NCBI GenBank assembly: GCA_946699065.1
Contig: CAMPDV010000448.1
Coordinates: forward strand, 212,168-276,167
Source: Loxodes magnus
Lineage: Eukaryota; Ciliophora; Karyorelictea; Loxodida; Loxodidae
Reading direction: 5' to 3'
DNA length: 64,000 bases
The notes under the pieces are model-generated. The model was not told where the DNA came from. It worked only from the letters and a program-made list of their open reading frames with translations, and ran no database searches. Positions 1 to 12,744 of this stretch are shown piece after piece; the stretch's first letter is position 1; each line of letters starts with the position of its first letter. Position numbers and translations under genes: made by a program.

Positions 1-738
1 GGATACTTTTATTAAAGGTAATTAAATTAAGATTTATTATGCAAAATTTTTAATTTTTAAGCTAAAAGTTTCCTTTTATTTATAAATAACTGCAAATAAA
101 AGCTTTCAGCCTTAATCTTAGAAACTATAAACCTAGCTTATCTCTTTTACCATTGTTTCCGGTTTTATCTTAACAAAGAATTGTTTGATTATAATTTTAT
201 GGTTTTAGTTATTTATCAATTTAAGAGCCTTTTTTAATGCGTTCTCTTAATTCTATCAATTACTATAATTTTACTCAGTTCAAAGTTAAAATTGAAGGCA
301 AGTCTTCTAGTATAAGTATCAGGCAGATTGAATTTATTAATTAAAATTTCATTATCAGGTTTATTATTTTACTTGGTAAAGCTATTTGCATTTTTCTTTT
401 AGATTTTCTTTAAAAGGTAGAATCCAATAAATCTTATGCACTTATAGTTATAAATTATCTTAGATTCCTAACCCTCTAAATAAAAAATGAGTAATTCATA
501 TTAAATTTGATATCAGATATAAAGATTGAGAAGCTAAGCTTTTAAACTATATAAAATTAATTTAATGCAAAGCTTAAATGAAACTAATAAAAATACAAAG
601 AAGGAGATAAAATAGAATGCTTGGATCATTTAGTCCTTATTGAAAGGTTTTAAAGTATAAGAAATCTTTATATGTTAAACATCCATATATGATATTCAGC
701 ATCTATAGAATAAAAAGAATATTGTGAGGTAAATGAAA
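1..738. other. AT-rich stretch, no gene recognised
   Basis: Very AT-rich sequence with no recognisable protein motif on either strand. The short poly-trinucleotide run near 869-889 lies just beyond it, at the 3' edge of the next gene. I see no tRNA-like or terminator-like structure that I can support. Confidence 0.5.
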
Positions 739-1701
739 TCATAATACCAACTAACTATTAAGATTTGAATATTTAAGGTTTGATTGCTTATTTTATTTAA
801 TATAAATCAGCTTCTTGTTATATTTTATTTTTTATCTCTACTGTAATAATTCTCTATATTTAAAATTTTAATAATAATAATAATAATATACTTAAAGTTA
901 GTAGAGTTTTGCATTCTCTGGAATTGCAACCAGTTCCTGCAGACAGTTTTTTTAACGTGGGTGTGATCCACGACCTTTTTATTAAGTGGAAGGTTACCAC
1001 TGTAACCGTTCAAGTGGTCTTGCAAAAAGCTTTTATTTGTAGATCCCTGTTGGAGTTATTCATAGTTTATTGAGTTGTCTCCATGTTCTTTTCTCCTCTT
1101 ATTCGTTTATTTTCTTTCATTATCAACAGTTTTTTTAAATATGTTGATTTGATTTGCAACATCAACAAAGTTTGTATTATTGTCTTTATTTCGTTCTTTT
1201 TTATGATAATTTATTTTCTATATTTTCTAATCTTTTAATGAAACTTGTAGCAATCATTTCTTTTTCTGGATTCAATTCTGTTTTTAATTCTATTGGTATT
1301 TTTTCTATTTCCATTTTTGTGTCGTATTTAAAATTTTATTATGATTAAGTTCAGAGTTATTCTTCCGTCATTAATTTGCTACAAATAAGTTATCTTCTAA
1401 GTATTAGTAATTCGTTGTTCTAATCTTCTATGTTACTCATTAGTTCCCTTATTTTTTCGCCTAAGTTGTAAGTTGTTTCTTCATAATTTGAGATTAATTT
1501 TTACATTTGGTCTAATTAAATTTAAAGTTTTTGATTAGTTTCATTTTTAGCTTAACTTATCTCTATTTATCCTACCATAACTTTACCTTCTGAAGAAGAG
1601 CTTGACTCCTCCTATTGTTATTATTTTTTCTAAATTTCTTTTGCCGCTTTTCTCTTTAGGTTTCTAAGTTAATTTTTTGAGAGTCGAAGAGATTAATCCA
1701 T
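739..1701 (-). CDS. ORF1/Gag-like coiled-coil protein with CCHC zinc knuckle
   Basis: The minus-strand reading frame starts at ATG 1701. With TAA/TAG=Gln and TGA=Trp it stays in one frame to TGA 739, although protein-like sequence fades near 900, so the true end is uncertain. The N-terminus is basic, then comes an acidic serine patch (EESSSSEG) and a long Glu/Gln/Leu-rich coiled coil (roughly residues 60-150). A complete zinc knuckle CX2CX4HX4C follows (CWCCKSNQHIQKNC, Cys-1 codon near 1167), and its first Trp is TGA at 1162-1164. Downstream is a GIYKQKL motif also seen, as GxxYRKK, in three other copies in this window. Coiled coil plus CCHC is the usual make-up of non-LTR retrotransposon ORF1 nucleic-acid chaperones. 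No reverse transcriptase follows. It abuts repeat R1. Alternative: a domesticated Gag-like gene. Confidence 0.6.
869..892. repeat. short AAT trinucleotide run
   Basis: About seven AAT units. They fall at the 3' edge of the ORF1-like gene, where the translation degenerates into a run of tyrosines. This is probably 3' untranslated sequence. Confidence 0.7.
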
Positions 1702-1744
1702 TTTTTTTTATTTTAATTAATATTAAAGAATATTTACTCTCTTT

Positions 1745-4350
1745 CTCTTTTTTTTTAAGATAAAGTTAAAATTTATCTTATATGTTTGCACTATGAAAAT
1801 TTTTTTCATTTTTATAGAAAAAATAAGTTAAAATGTATTGATTATGTATTTAAATAAATTGGAGGATTTTGGATAAAAAAAAGCCAATTATCTTCTGATT
1901 AAACATTTTTCTAACTATTTCTTTTTGAATCATAGAGATACAAAACTGCTGCCTAAAAGGTATTTAATATTTCTTATTTTAATCCTCTTTAGATTTTCTT
2001 AAAAATTAGTTTAATTTTAATTTGCACTTTCTGTTTCAAATTGTTAAAATTTAGGCATTGAGATACATCATAGTTGCAGCACTATCAATAGAAGAATCTT
2101 TAGTTATACTGATCAATTAATAACTTTATGGCAATTTAAAAAAATGATAAAATTCTATACATTTCAATCCTTTCTTTTTATAATTAGCCTTTATATTATT
2201 AAATTAAACTATAAGGTTGGTTGAAATTTAAAAAGCTACTCTTATATATCACTTAATTGAATCACTTTATCTACTTTATATGGCAGTTTTAACTATATTC
2301 GATATTAATTAATTGGATTTTTTTAAGTATAATACAATAAGGGATTCTATGTCTTTAATCAATCCATTCTTTTAATGATTAGCAAGCTTTAGTTATTTAA
2401 GTTCGCAATATAAGCAATCTTTAAATTTTTCCTATTTCATAATTTTGCCAACAGAAAGATAATAATTATCACTAAAAATGAAATAAGCTAAAAATTTAAA
2501 AGCTATCCAATGATATAATAACTTAAAATAACTTATTATTTCTATTTTTAAGCATTCATTAAAACTTACCCTTTTAGCTTTATTATTTAACTCTTTAGTT
2601 TTAAAATTTCATGCATTATATTATTTCGTTTATTACTCTACCATTATTTCAACTTTAGCAGTTTAATAAAATTTAAATTTATCTCAGTTGTTGTATATTA
2701 ATATTATTTTTTCTTGCTAAAACTGAACATAATTTGTATAAAAATGTCAAATGGTAATGACTACATAACTGTTAATTTGATATTAAATTAGATTTATATC
2801 CTAAAATCCCTTTTACTTAATTTATTACATAGCATTCTCAATATAATCTTAGAGTTTCCTTCTTAGAAAATATTTCCTTTTATCTCTTACAATAAAGCTA
2901 TAAATATTATAAATATAAATCAAGAAAAATTTTAAATTTAAAGTTCTATCAAATGCAATGGAAAATATAAAAATGAGACAATAAACTAAGATAATAAAGC
3001 TAAATTATAAAAGCTTTCTTTATATCTAAATAGCTAGCTCTTTATAAGTTTAATTATTTTTCCTTTCTTACTTTTAAAGTTTTAACTTTTTATATCTATC
3101 TTAAAATTACAGAACCAATGCAAATAGATTTTGAATAGCTTTCGATTTTCTTCTAGTTTATAAATATAATTTAATGTAAGAATAAGAAAAACGATAAACT
3201 GAATAAAGAAAGATAAATAAACTACTAGTTAATTATTAAATCTTATGCTTCAAGTAGATATAAATTAAAATGCTTATCAATCTAGTCAAATTATAAGTCT
3301 ATTTAACTAAGATTTGAAATGCTCCCACTATTTCTTTCAAATTATTTATAAGAATAGAATAAATTTTGCTTAATGAAGCTTTAAACAAATAATTGATGAA
3401 CTAAATTAACAAATATAAATCAGAAAATTAGGCTAAAATATTTTATTTATTCGATAACTTAGTAATTAATAGCTTAACTTAGGATGTTTAAACATTCAAT
3501 CATATTTATAATCAAGTCACTAGCTTTTAGTTGCTATAAATATAAGCAAAGTATTAAGATTTAGAATAGTTAAAGAGCTTATGCACGAAATGCAAAATTC
3601 ATATCGCTCAAAAAGTTAGTTAAATAACTATAAAGGTAAAATTTATTATAGCTTGCTTAGATGCTATGAGTTTTCTTGGTAATTTTAAACAATAAGGCTT
3701 TTTCACTTTTTTAAAGTTAGAAGTTTTCGCTATTAAGAGATATTTAAATAAATTATACTCTTGATTATGAGGCTTAAAGTCAAATTTTGTAATAAATAAT
3801 AAATATCTATTCAAGTTAAATCATTTATTAAATAAGCTTAATTATACACGGTAGTGTTCATATCTAGGCTATTTGATATAATTTACGCTAGATGTAAGTT
3901 GATTATCTAAACTTGATTACTTAAAAAAAGTTAATTTTTTAATTAATTATTTAGCTTTAACTATGAAAGGTTCTTTAACACATAATTAGTTAAATCTTTT
4001 TAATTAAGATTATTTCTCTTTATTATTTAATGTGTAATAAAAAGGAATCTTTAACCTGACTAAAAGCCTTTTAATTTAATTCTAGATTCTAGTTAATAGA
4101 AAATAAAATATTTAGGTCTAATAGTGGTTTAGCTTTAATTTCTTGAATTTGATTTCTTTATTAATTAATTTCTTTCTATAAGGCTGCTAAGAAGGATAGT
4201 TTAAATTTTATTTCAAGCAACTTAAAAACCAATTACTAGATAATAGATATTAATGATAGTGATTTCTATATAGTATACAATGCCTAATTAATTAAATGTG
4301 ACTTTTGTGTTGATATATAGAATAATAGTTATGTATGCAATTTAATAGAT
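1745..4350 (+). repeat. R1 dispersed repeat, copy A (interrupted)
   Basis: Two blocks, about 1745-2022 and 3685-4350, match in inverted orientation and in the right order the continuous region 13720-12745. Matching landmarks include the stretch around 1830-1850 against 13590-13610 and the stretch around 3880-3905 against 13195-13225. Identity by eye is high but with many small indels. The blocks are separated by about 1.66 kb that copy B lacks (see the insertion entry). I see no convincing protein in it. Confidence 0.75.
2023..3684. mobile_element. 1.66-kb insertion inside R1 copy A
   Basis: This segment is missing from the second R1 copy at 12.7-13.7 kb. A 9-bp AT-rich word, TAATTTTAA, occurs at both edges and once at the corresponding uninterrupted site. 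This would be a target-site duplication if the event was an insertion. There are no terminal inverted repeats and no recognised coding sequence. The 9-bp word is low-complexity, so a deletion from copy B is an alternative. Confidence 0.4.
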
Positions 4351-7325
4351 AGCTTCATTCTAAGAAAATAGAAAAATATTTAATTAAAGCTTCAGTTTAT
4401 ATATTTAAAAGTTTATTTATTACATTTTGTTTTTATTTATTCTTAAGAATTCATATAACTCAATTATGGCTTTTTTTCTATTTCTCTCTCTTAACTATTT
4501 TTTATATTTTTTAATTTAAAAAGCCTCTCTTTATTATAACTAATGCCAACATTTATAACTATCACTCTTAAAAATCTACTAGTAAGTCTAGCTTATTTCA
4601 ATCACTAATTATTTTTAATTTTTGGTTTATGTCTTCTAACCTTATTAATTACTATCTAATTATCTATATATGATAATATTAAATATTTGGATATTAACAT
4701 ACAAATTTATCATATGAAGATTGACGTAAAAGGTTATTTCTTTATTATGATGATTGAAGCTATTTACTAGCTTATATTACTTTTTCTTTACTTTTAGAAT
4801 CTTAAATTTAGCTTTATTTGTTTCAATACCAAATTATTGTTGCTTTTGTAAAATAAAAATCTCAGTTTTCTCTAAATCTAATTAGATTGATAGATAAAAG
4901 TATAAACATTTCTTAAATGCACTTTCTTTATTCCTTATCTTCAAGAAAGAAATTATTGTTGTGATAACTTAAAATGATCTGACTAATTATTTATCCCTTT
5001 GCAATACATTCTATTACTTATTACCAGTTTCATATATCTGTTTTCAAACTAAATTAATAATTTTTAAGCTATTTTATTTATTGAAATAAGTACCTTAAAT
5101 GATTTTATTAACTGCACTATTAACTTAAATGAGTATGCTTTAAAAATTAATTATTTATTCATTTATGCTGAATTTAAGAAATACTTAAGGAGTTTTAGAT
5201 TTTATTTAATTTTAGTATGTATTGCCAAAAGAATTGATAAATGAGGTAAAAATATTAGTTGAATAAGTTAGAAGTTCAGATTTAAGATTACTAATAAACT
5301 ATCTAAACTTAATATAAAATTTCTAAATACCTAGTCATGAGATCATCTTATTCAAACTAAAATTAGTTAATAAATATTACTATCTCTTTTATAAAACTTA
5401 TACTTATCTAATTAGATGACTATGCATATATCCTAAATATTCTTTTCTCTTTTATGATACATTTCCATAAATATAATATATATAATAGTAGATTATTACA
5501 CTTACGTTGAGAGACTATTTATTAGCTATATGACCTTTTCTTAGATTAATTTATTATGGAAATAAGTTTATTAAAATAGATATAAAGTATTATGTTTTTT
5601 AACTTAGCAAGACTTATTGCTTATTAATATGAATAAGTATAGCCTATAAGAAAAGTTTAATTTATCTTATCTTTTTTTAAAAATATATTCTTTATATATA
5701 GAAATTTAATTTTCAAACTTAGCATAAAGAATATAATCTTGTAAATCATTCAGCTTATTATACTTCTTCTATAAAGCAACTTAATTTCTAAATTGAAGAT
5801 ATCTTAATAAAATAAAGAAAATATAAAAAGAGTTTTTGAGTGATAAATAGAATTAAGTCAGATTACTATAATGGTAAGATGTAAGGAAATAAACAATTAA
5901 CTATTCTTTTAATATAATTACTTGATTAAGCTAATATCAACTTTATATTTAAAATCATAGAATTTATCATAATTAGTAAATCAGAAAGTCCTTTTTAATA
6001 TATTTACCCTTTATTCTTAATTAAAACTTATTATATTCATGTGATATTCTAATAATTGGTATCTTTAATGCAATCACTGAGAAGCTATTTTTAATTCTAA
6101 CTTCATGTATATAAGTATATTAGATGCATTTCAAAAATAAATAAATAAATAACAATTTTAAAGATTAATTGTAGCTTTAACTATAATTGAGAGTTATCCT
6201 CAGCTTATACAACTCAAAGCTAATATTTTATAAGAAACTATAATCATCTTAATTTATAAAAGCAACAAATCTTCTGTTTAATGTCTTACACTATTTATTT
6301 AACTTTTATTTTATTTGTTTTTATAGTGTATTTTACCTTTTATTTGAGTATAAGCTTTATTTAGCTTAGATAAACTAATAGTATCAAAAAATTATCTATC
6401 AATGGTTATTTATTTAGTTTTTTGTCTTTAAATATAAATAAATAAATCATTAAAAGGATATAATATCTAAACTAATAAATGGCTTAGAATTATATCTTTT
6501 AGGTATTTATTCATCTATATAATCAAATTAGATTATTTTTTCTTTAATAAGCATGTTGAAATTATAAGGTTAATTTAAATCTCTTTTTAGATATAAAAAT
6601 AAAATTAAAAGCAAAATTGTCAAATCGAGAAATGCTTTTATTAAATTAGGCAAATGGGATTTCTAAGGCAGATAGATGCTAAATAAATTAATATTTTTCC
6701 AAATAGAATTAATTTAAAGCTACCTTGAAAGTGGTTAAAGATCTAAAAAGAGAAGAGGATCCTTAAAAGAGGATTAATTTAGCATAAGTTGTTAATAATT
6801 TTATCAAAAATTAGTTTAGTTTTAATATTTTAGAACTAAATAAAGAATATTAAAATTAATAAAATACTAGATTCTATCTTCATCAATTGTTTATCTCTTA
6901 TTAATTATAGAGAAAATAAATTTATATATTTAGAAAATTATCAAATTATATTTGTCAAGTATATCTTAATAATCTTAATTTTTAGTGTATTTATCTATCA
7001 CTTAATGCAAAAGTAGAGATTTTTATTAATATTAATTAAAATGAAAAAACTAAATATAGAGCTAAAAAAGGTTAGATATATAAAAGCTTTAATTTTAGTT
7101 TTAGGGTATTTCTTAATGAAAGATTATATAATTAAAAAACATTTAGTTTACTTAATTTATTTTACTTAAGTCATTTTATAATAATTTTCTGAATCCCTAA
7201 TTCTTAGTAATTGAATTTAAAACTAAAGTTAGACTTTTACATACTTATTATTTATTTTATTTTTGGAAAGAAAATAATAAAGTAACTAATTACTATAAAA
7301 GAGAATGCATCATTCATAAATTTTT
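4351..7325. other. AT-rich stretch, one weak coding signal
   Basis: Mostly featureless AT-rich DNA. From about 6560 to 7190 on the plus strand, two different frames translate into moderately protein-like sequence with Asp/Glu/Arg and few TAA/TAG codons. The two frames compete, nothing is recognisable, and I do not call a gene. Confidence 0.4.
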
Positions 7326-7830
7326 TATTTTATTATATATTTTTTTAAACCGCCATAGTTGTTCGAAGGTGAGCAACAAGGTCATCTTCATCAGAGGTTG
7401 GGGAAGTTAAGTACCCATAATCGACTTTATGTCTTCCTCTGCTTTGGTTTGACATCGAGACATAAGATTCTTAGACCTTCGGCACTGGCTTAGTTTAGCT
7501 TTAATTCTGGAACGAAAAAGAAATAATATTGCGCGCTTCATCAGAGGTGGGTAATTTAAGTACCCATAATTGACACATGTCGTCCTCTGCTTTGGTGATG
7601 CAATGAGACACAATCCTGCCATGTCCTTGGACCTCCAAAAAGTAGAAAAGATTACGAGTATTCTTAAATTATATCAGTATTGAACATTTTTATCAGTACT
7701 GAATAGTTATACCAGTATTGAAAAAGATCTATCAGTTCTTATAATTTTATCAGTAAGAAACATTCTTGTCAGTATGAAACATTTTTTTTAAAGAGCTGCG
7801 AACCAATGAGAGTGCTACGCGCTCTATAAT
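7326..7830 (-). repeat. R3 repeat, left copy (possible terminal inverted repeat)
   Basis: About 500 bp that recur in inverted orientation at 38800-39390, with roughly ten differences in the 290-bp core. The outer part (7349-7640) holds two tandem copies of a ~150-bp unit. Each carries CAGAGG and CCTCTG words about 38 nt apart that can pair. The inner part (about 7660-7790) is an array of six to seven 19-bp units with the core ATCAGTAnTG. The core is GC-richer than its surroundings. Long terminal inverted repeats containing 19-bp tandem units are known, as I recall, from the Tlr (Maverick-related) elements of Tetrahymena; membership in that group is inference only. Confidence 0.75.
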
Positions 7831-10800
7831 CAAATTTATTTATTTATGAAAAATTTAATTTTTTAACCAGTTATCAAATTTTTTCAGTTCCTTTTAATTA
7901 AAAATATTTATAAATTTTATTTTTTATTCCTTTTTGTGAAAATTAAAGAATATATAAATTTCGAAATATGAAAATAAATAAATTTTTAATGAGTCTAATT
8001 ATTTAAAAGGGAAATTAAAATATATTTATAAATTAAAATTATTTAGTTATTAATTAATGGAAATTAATTATCTAAATAGTCCTATTTCTGTTTAAAAATA
8101 TTTTAGATGCTTTATCCTTTTTAAATTATAAGATGCAATCTGTTTAAAACTAAGTAATTAATTAATGATAATTATTACCTTTTATTATAAATTAGTAAAA
8201 TCTAGATACGAATTTAATGCAATAGAATAAATAAAATAATAGTTCAAATTGTTTATAGCACTTTATAGTTTTATTTGTTCTTTTAATTAAGATTAATTTG
8301 AATTTTTTCCCTTTAATAGAGAAAAAATTTTTGGATCTGATAAATAGATATTTAACCTAAAGGATTAATTAATGAAATAAATCTAAAATTTATTTTACTC
8401 TTTTGTTAAAAATATTAAAATTATAACGAAATTTTGCTATGATGATAAAGTTTAAATGATATTTGATAAAATGGAAAAGCTTTGTAAATTATATAATTGT
8501 AAATAATTTGCAGATATTGCTTTAATTGTCTTTCAAGTTATATTTGTTTTATTTATTAATAAGAGAGTTTTAATAATTATCTATATTAATTTATTGAAAA
8601 TGTATAGTTCATTAAAATTTAGTCTTTTGCTTTAAAAGTAAATTTTAAAAAAAAATTGTTCAGCATAAATTAAATCTAAATGATTAATGAAGTACTATTA
8701 AATGACTATAATTTTTTTGAGTTTATCTCTATTTATATTGTTATAAACGTATTAACTAATTAAAAGATCTTGTGAATTCTAAAATAGAAATGAACCCCTA
8801 ATTTTTTATTTTTGATTCTTCTTTTTAGTAATGTTTACTCATTTCTTTATTGGTTTAAATCTTTTGATAATTCCTTTTTAGTTTAAGTGATAATCCTTAA
8901 TTAAATTGATAGCTTACTACACTTATAATCTAAATTTAATCAATTTAAGTGTTTTTATTTGTCATGATTTAATATCTATTTATATATATCTATATGAGAT
9001 TATTTACTATGAAATGTATTAAAATTTATTAGAAGATTTTATAATTTATACATGCTGCTCCAAGCTTTTATTTTAAAATTAAACAACTTTTATTTTACAA
9101 CTAAATGTTCATTTAAAGTCGTAATTTTAGTTGTCTGAAATTAAATTATTTCTCTTAAAAATAAAAATTTTTTATTTAGTTTCCCAATTAATAGCGACTT
9201 CTTTATTTGTAAAATTATCTTAATATTATTCTAGATACCTTAATAATTTATATTACCAGTTGAATGAATAATAAGTTGATTGTCTAGCTTTTATAGATAT
9301 AAAAGCAAACATAAAGAAAATTCTATTACACATTTAGTTTTTAGGTATATCTTTTTAATACTTAGGCTATTTTTATTATATGATTTCTTTATTTTTATAA
9401 ATTTTATTTTTTCATTTTAGCAATTTATTTACATAGCTATGTTTCCTTAAAAATTTATTCCAATTCATACATAATTTATTCTGAATAAAGAACTAGTTTC
9501 TTAACAACTTATGAATTTCTTACTCTTTTTTAGTTTATATTTGGCGAAAATTTCTAAATATGGTATAAGCTTTAATATTTTATTATTAGTTCTCTTTTAA
9601 GATTTAAGAATATCCTATATAATTGTTAAAAGTTCTCTGAAATTTCAATCATATTTGTATTTAAGTTATTATAATTATTATAAAAGTTTATGGAGCTTAA
9701 TATATATCCTTAGTTATTATTATTTTATTAGTTATCTTTTTAATTTTATTTAATAGCAAAACTAAATTTAAATTTTGGAGGAATCAATAAGTATTTAATT
9801 TATTAGTATTTTACTATTTTTTATTTTTTTGTTTATTTCTTAAATAATCATAACTTTAAATATCTCAAGGCAAACACAGTTATTAGTTTACCTTGTTTTA
9901 ATTACAAGGGGATTTTATTATAAAAACCTTAATTATTAATATTTATTTAGTAAGTTTAAGATTTATATTCTTTTATTTTTGATTACTAATTTAATAAAAA
10001 CCCTTAGTTTGTATCTGATAACTATAGCACTCTAACTAATCTCAAATTGTTAACTTTTATACTATTTCTCTCTAAGTCTTATTGGCTAAAGCTATTTATG
10101 ATTTTAGGTTTATAGTGAATAATAAAATTAACCATATTTAGTTTATACTCAAAATTTTGATCTTTCTATTAACTAACTTGCTGCCTAAATCTTTATTATC
10201 TCCTACTATTAAAATATTGCTTTTCTTTTTTATTTGAGAGATAATTAGATCTAAAAGGATACATTCAAGTAAGGATTTTATTTATTATAAGAAAAATATT
10301 TAAGATGGAATGAAGTTATCTAGATAGAAGGTACATTATTCAATATTAAAGAACTGGTTTCTTAACTTAAGCTTTTTATCTATATAGATATAAGGAAATT
10401 ACTAAAGCAAAAAATTGAGATTTACAGTTTCTGGCATTTCATACTATAACTTCCAAATTTCCATAAGCAAATTCCCAAGCAACAAATTAATTTTTATAAT
10501 TGAAAATATAAATATTACAAAAAATTTACTTGACGGAAGATAAACATTTCTGCCCAACTAATTACTTGAAATCTTCTTGCTTCACTATTTAAAACACTTC
10601 ATTATTCCATTTCATCATGCTGCTTATTCTTTATGTTGGAAGATTTGCATCTCTTCTTGAATGAATTTCCATAAAGATAATTTCTAGAATTATATTAGAC
10701 CTCAAAGACTGTAGAAAATATTATAAAATTAACAATGATTCAAGAGAAGGGAAAGTAGAAAATGATTTAGGAAAGAAAATTAAGATCTTAAGAAAGGTAA

Positions 10801-11539
10801 GAATCAGTTTGTGTAAAAATGATTTGATGATTTTACACCCTTGCAAAATTCGAATTTTAGCAATTTAAAAACCATTAAAACTCTAACTAAGAAAGATTAT
10901 CTATCAGATCTAAGTGGTTGCTGTAATTATAGTAGTTGTCATTGCTGTATCGATTTACTATTATACTAAAAATATAGATGTAAAATTTATATTTACTATG
11001 ACCACTTTGAGAATTTAATCTGAAATATCATTAGTAGAGATTTATTTTCCCTTAATTTGTCTACTTTTTATTAATTTTTAAATTGGTCTAGTTTATAACT
11101 CTTAATTTCAAATGAAGTGCTTCCTCTATAAAAGATTTTCTCAATATCTGCAAGCTAGGAAAAATTTGATTGTAGATATTCGCATTAAATAGATTAAATA
11201 AATAAATAGTTTATAGAGGTGAAAAAATGTTTCTATTGCCCCATTTCAGGTTAAAATAAACGTAAATTTAAAGAAGAAGTTGATATGAAAAGGAATAATC
11301 TTTGATAGGGATATTGTTAGTTTTAAAAGCTCATGTGAAATTAAAGAATCTATCAAACGAAAGTCTAAGTATGTTATTAATTTGGAATAATCGTCTTAAG
11401 TTTTCTTTTAGAAATAAAAAACAAATTTTTACTTTCAATTGAAATTGTAAATGCAACATTAAAGAGTTAAAAAGAAAGAAAAAAGAAAAAAAAAAGAAAA
11501 AAAACTAAAAAGCTGAAAGAGATTATTGCTATTAATAAA
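7831..11539. other. AT-rich stretch, no confident gene
   Basis: No motif or repeat was recognised over most of it. On the minus strand, from about 10870 to 10430, one frame has an ATG at about 10674 and mixed amino-acid composition with few TAA/TAG codons. It could be a small gene, but nothing identifies it. Confidence 0.4.
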
Positions 11540-12452
11540 GAAAAAAAAACTTAAAAATCTCAATCTCTTGCATATCATATTCCAATATCGTCTGAATGTT
11601 AAAACAAAAGTTTATATGTTTTTAATTACTCGTTTAGTATTAGTTATTTCTTCCCAATTATGTTCAGCTGGTATTTGTGTATTCCTTTTAGTTCGTATTT
11701 TTATATCTTTTGCTAATAAATCTCTAAATAAAATTGTTTCAATTTTTTAAATCACTAAGATTGCTAAATAATTCTTAAAGCTTTTAAAGTTAAATAATTA
11801 AATTCTTTTATTCATACAGTTCTTCTTTATCTTTACTTTTAGCCCATCATATCAAATTTTCATATCATTGATTATAATTTTTTTTATTTGCAAATTAGTT
11901 CCCTAACTTTTATTTCTACTATTATAAGCTTCTAAAAAATATCAGATATATCATTTTTAAACTAATAAAATATTTAAAAAATTGTATAATTTATCTCTTA
12001 AGAAATGATTCTTTGATTTTATTTCCTGATTTTCTAAAAAAGCGATCAGTTGCAACTTCACTTTAAATTCCTTTATTCTTCTCAAAAATTAAAAAAAATT
12101 TACTTGCTCTTCGTACTAAACTACTTTCCTGCTACTTTTTATGCTAAATCTTATAGTTTTTATACTAAATTGAGACTCTTCTTTTATTAATTAAAGTCAA
12201 TTTTAGCAAAAATTCAATTATTCGACTGGTCTGAAGATCAATATCTTGTTTCATCAATTAATCCAAATTTATACAGTCTCTTTAATCAAAAAGTTTCCTT
12301 CTTCAAAACCATAAATAATAGTACAATCAGACTGAAGATAATTTATTTTTCAATATGCTAAAGATCTTAAACTTCTGTTTATGTATAAGTCTTTTTATCT
12401 TTAGCCAACTATAACTTTTTTATGCTTTATCTTCTTGGTTATTAAATCACAT
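11540..12452 (-). CDS. hypothetical basic protein, about 300 aa
   Basis: The minus-strand frame from ATG 12452 has well-mixed composition for about 230 codons and low TAA/TAG use compared with the other frames. It contains Trp-rich, basic segments and a Lys/Glu/Gln helical stretch near the C-terminus (KDKEELYEQK). Several Trp are TGA, including one of the pair in LIWWAKS next to a TGG. After about 11740 the sequence drifts to Phe/Gln runs, so the end is approximate. I do not recognise a family. It lies just outside R1 copy B. Confidence 0.45.
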
Positions 12453-12744
12453 ATCTTTTTAACCGATTTTATAAACTAAAGGGAAAATTTCTGATATAAA
12501 GAAATGAAGTAGTAAGAAAACGATAGAAATCGATAAACGTTAAAGTGTTAGGTACAATAAATTTCCAATAAAAGTTCTACAGAATAAAATTTTTCTAAGG
12601 AAGTGGAATATATTAACTAGTTTACTTAAACTAATCCTATAAAATTGAAGCATACCAGATAAACTTAAAGCTAACTTAGAAGTTTAGTTTATACAAAATT
12701 TGAATAGAGCAATTTAAATTCTAATAAAAATACAAAGACTTGCA

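Noticed and set aside
3620..3814. 64-codon minus-strand frame inside R1
   Set aside because: It is not conserved in the R1 copy B counterpart, which has indels there.
6560..7190. Possible plus-strand gene
   Set aside because: Two frames are equally plausible, with no motif and no support from a second copy.
7407..7622. 71-codon minus-strand frame starting MAGLC in R3 left (and its twin at 39089-39304)
   Set aside because: It exists in both R3 copies, but all three frames across this core are open and substitutions are not biased to third positions. It is better explained as repeat sequence.
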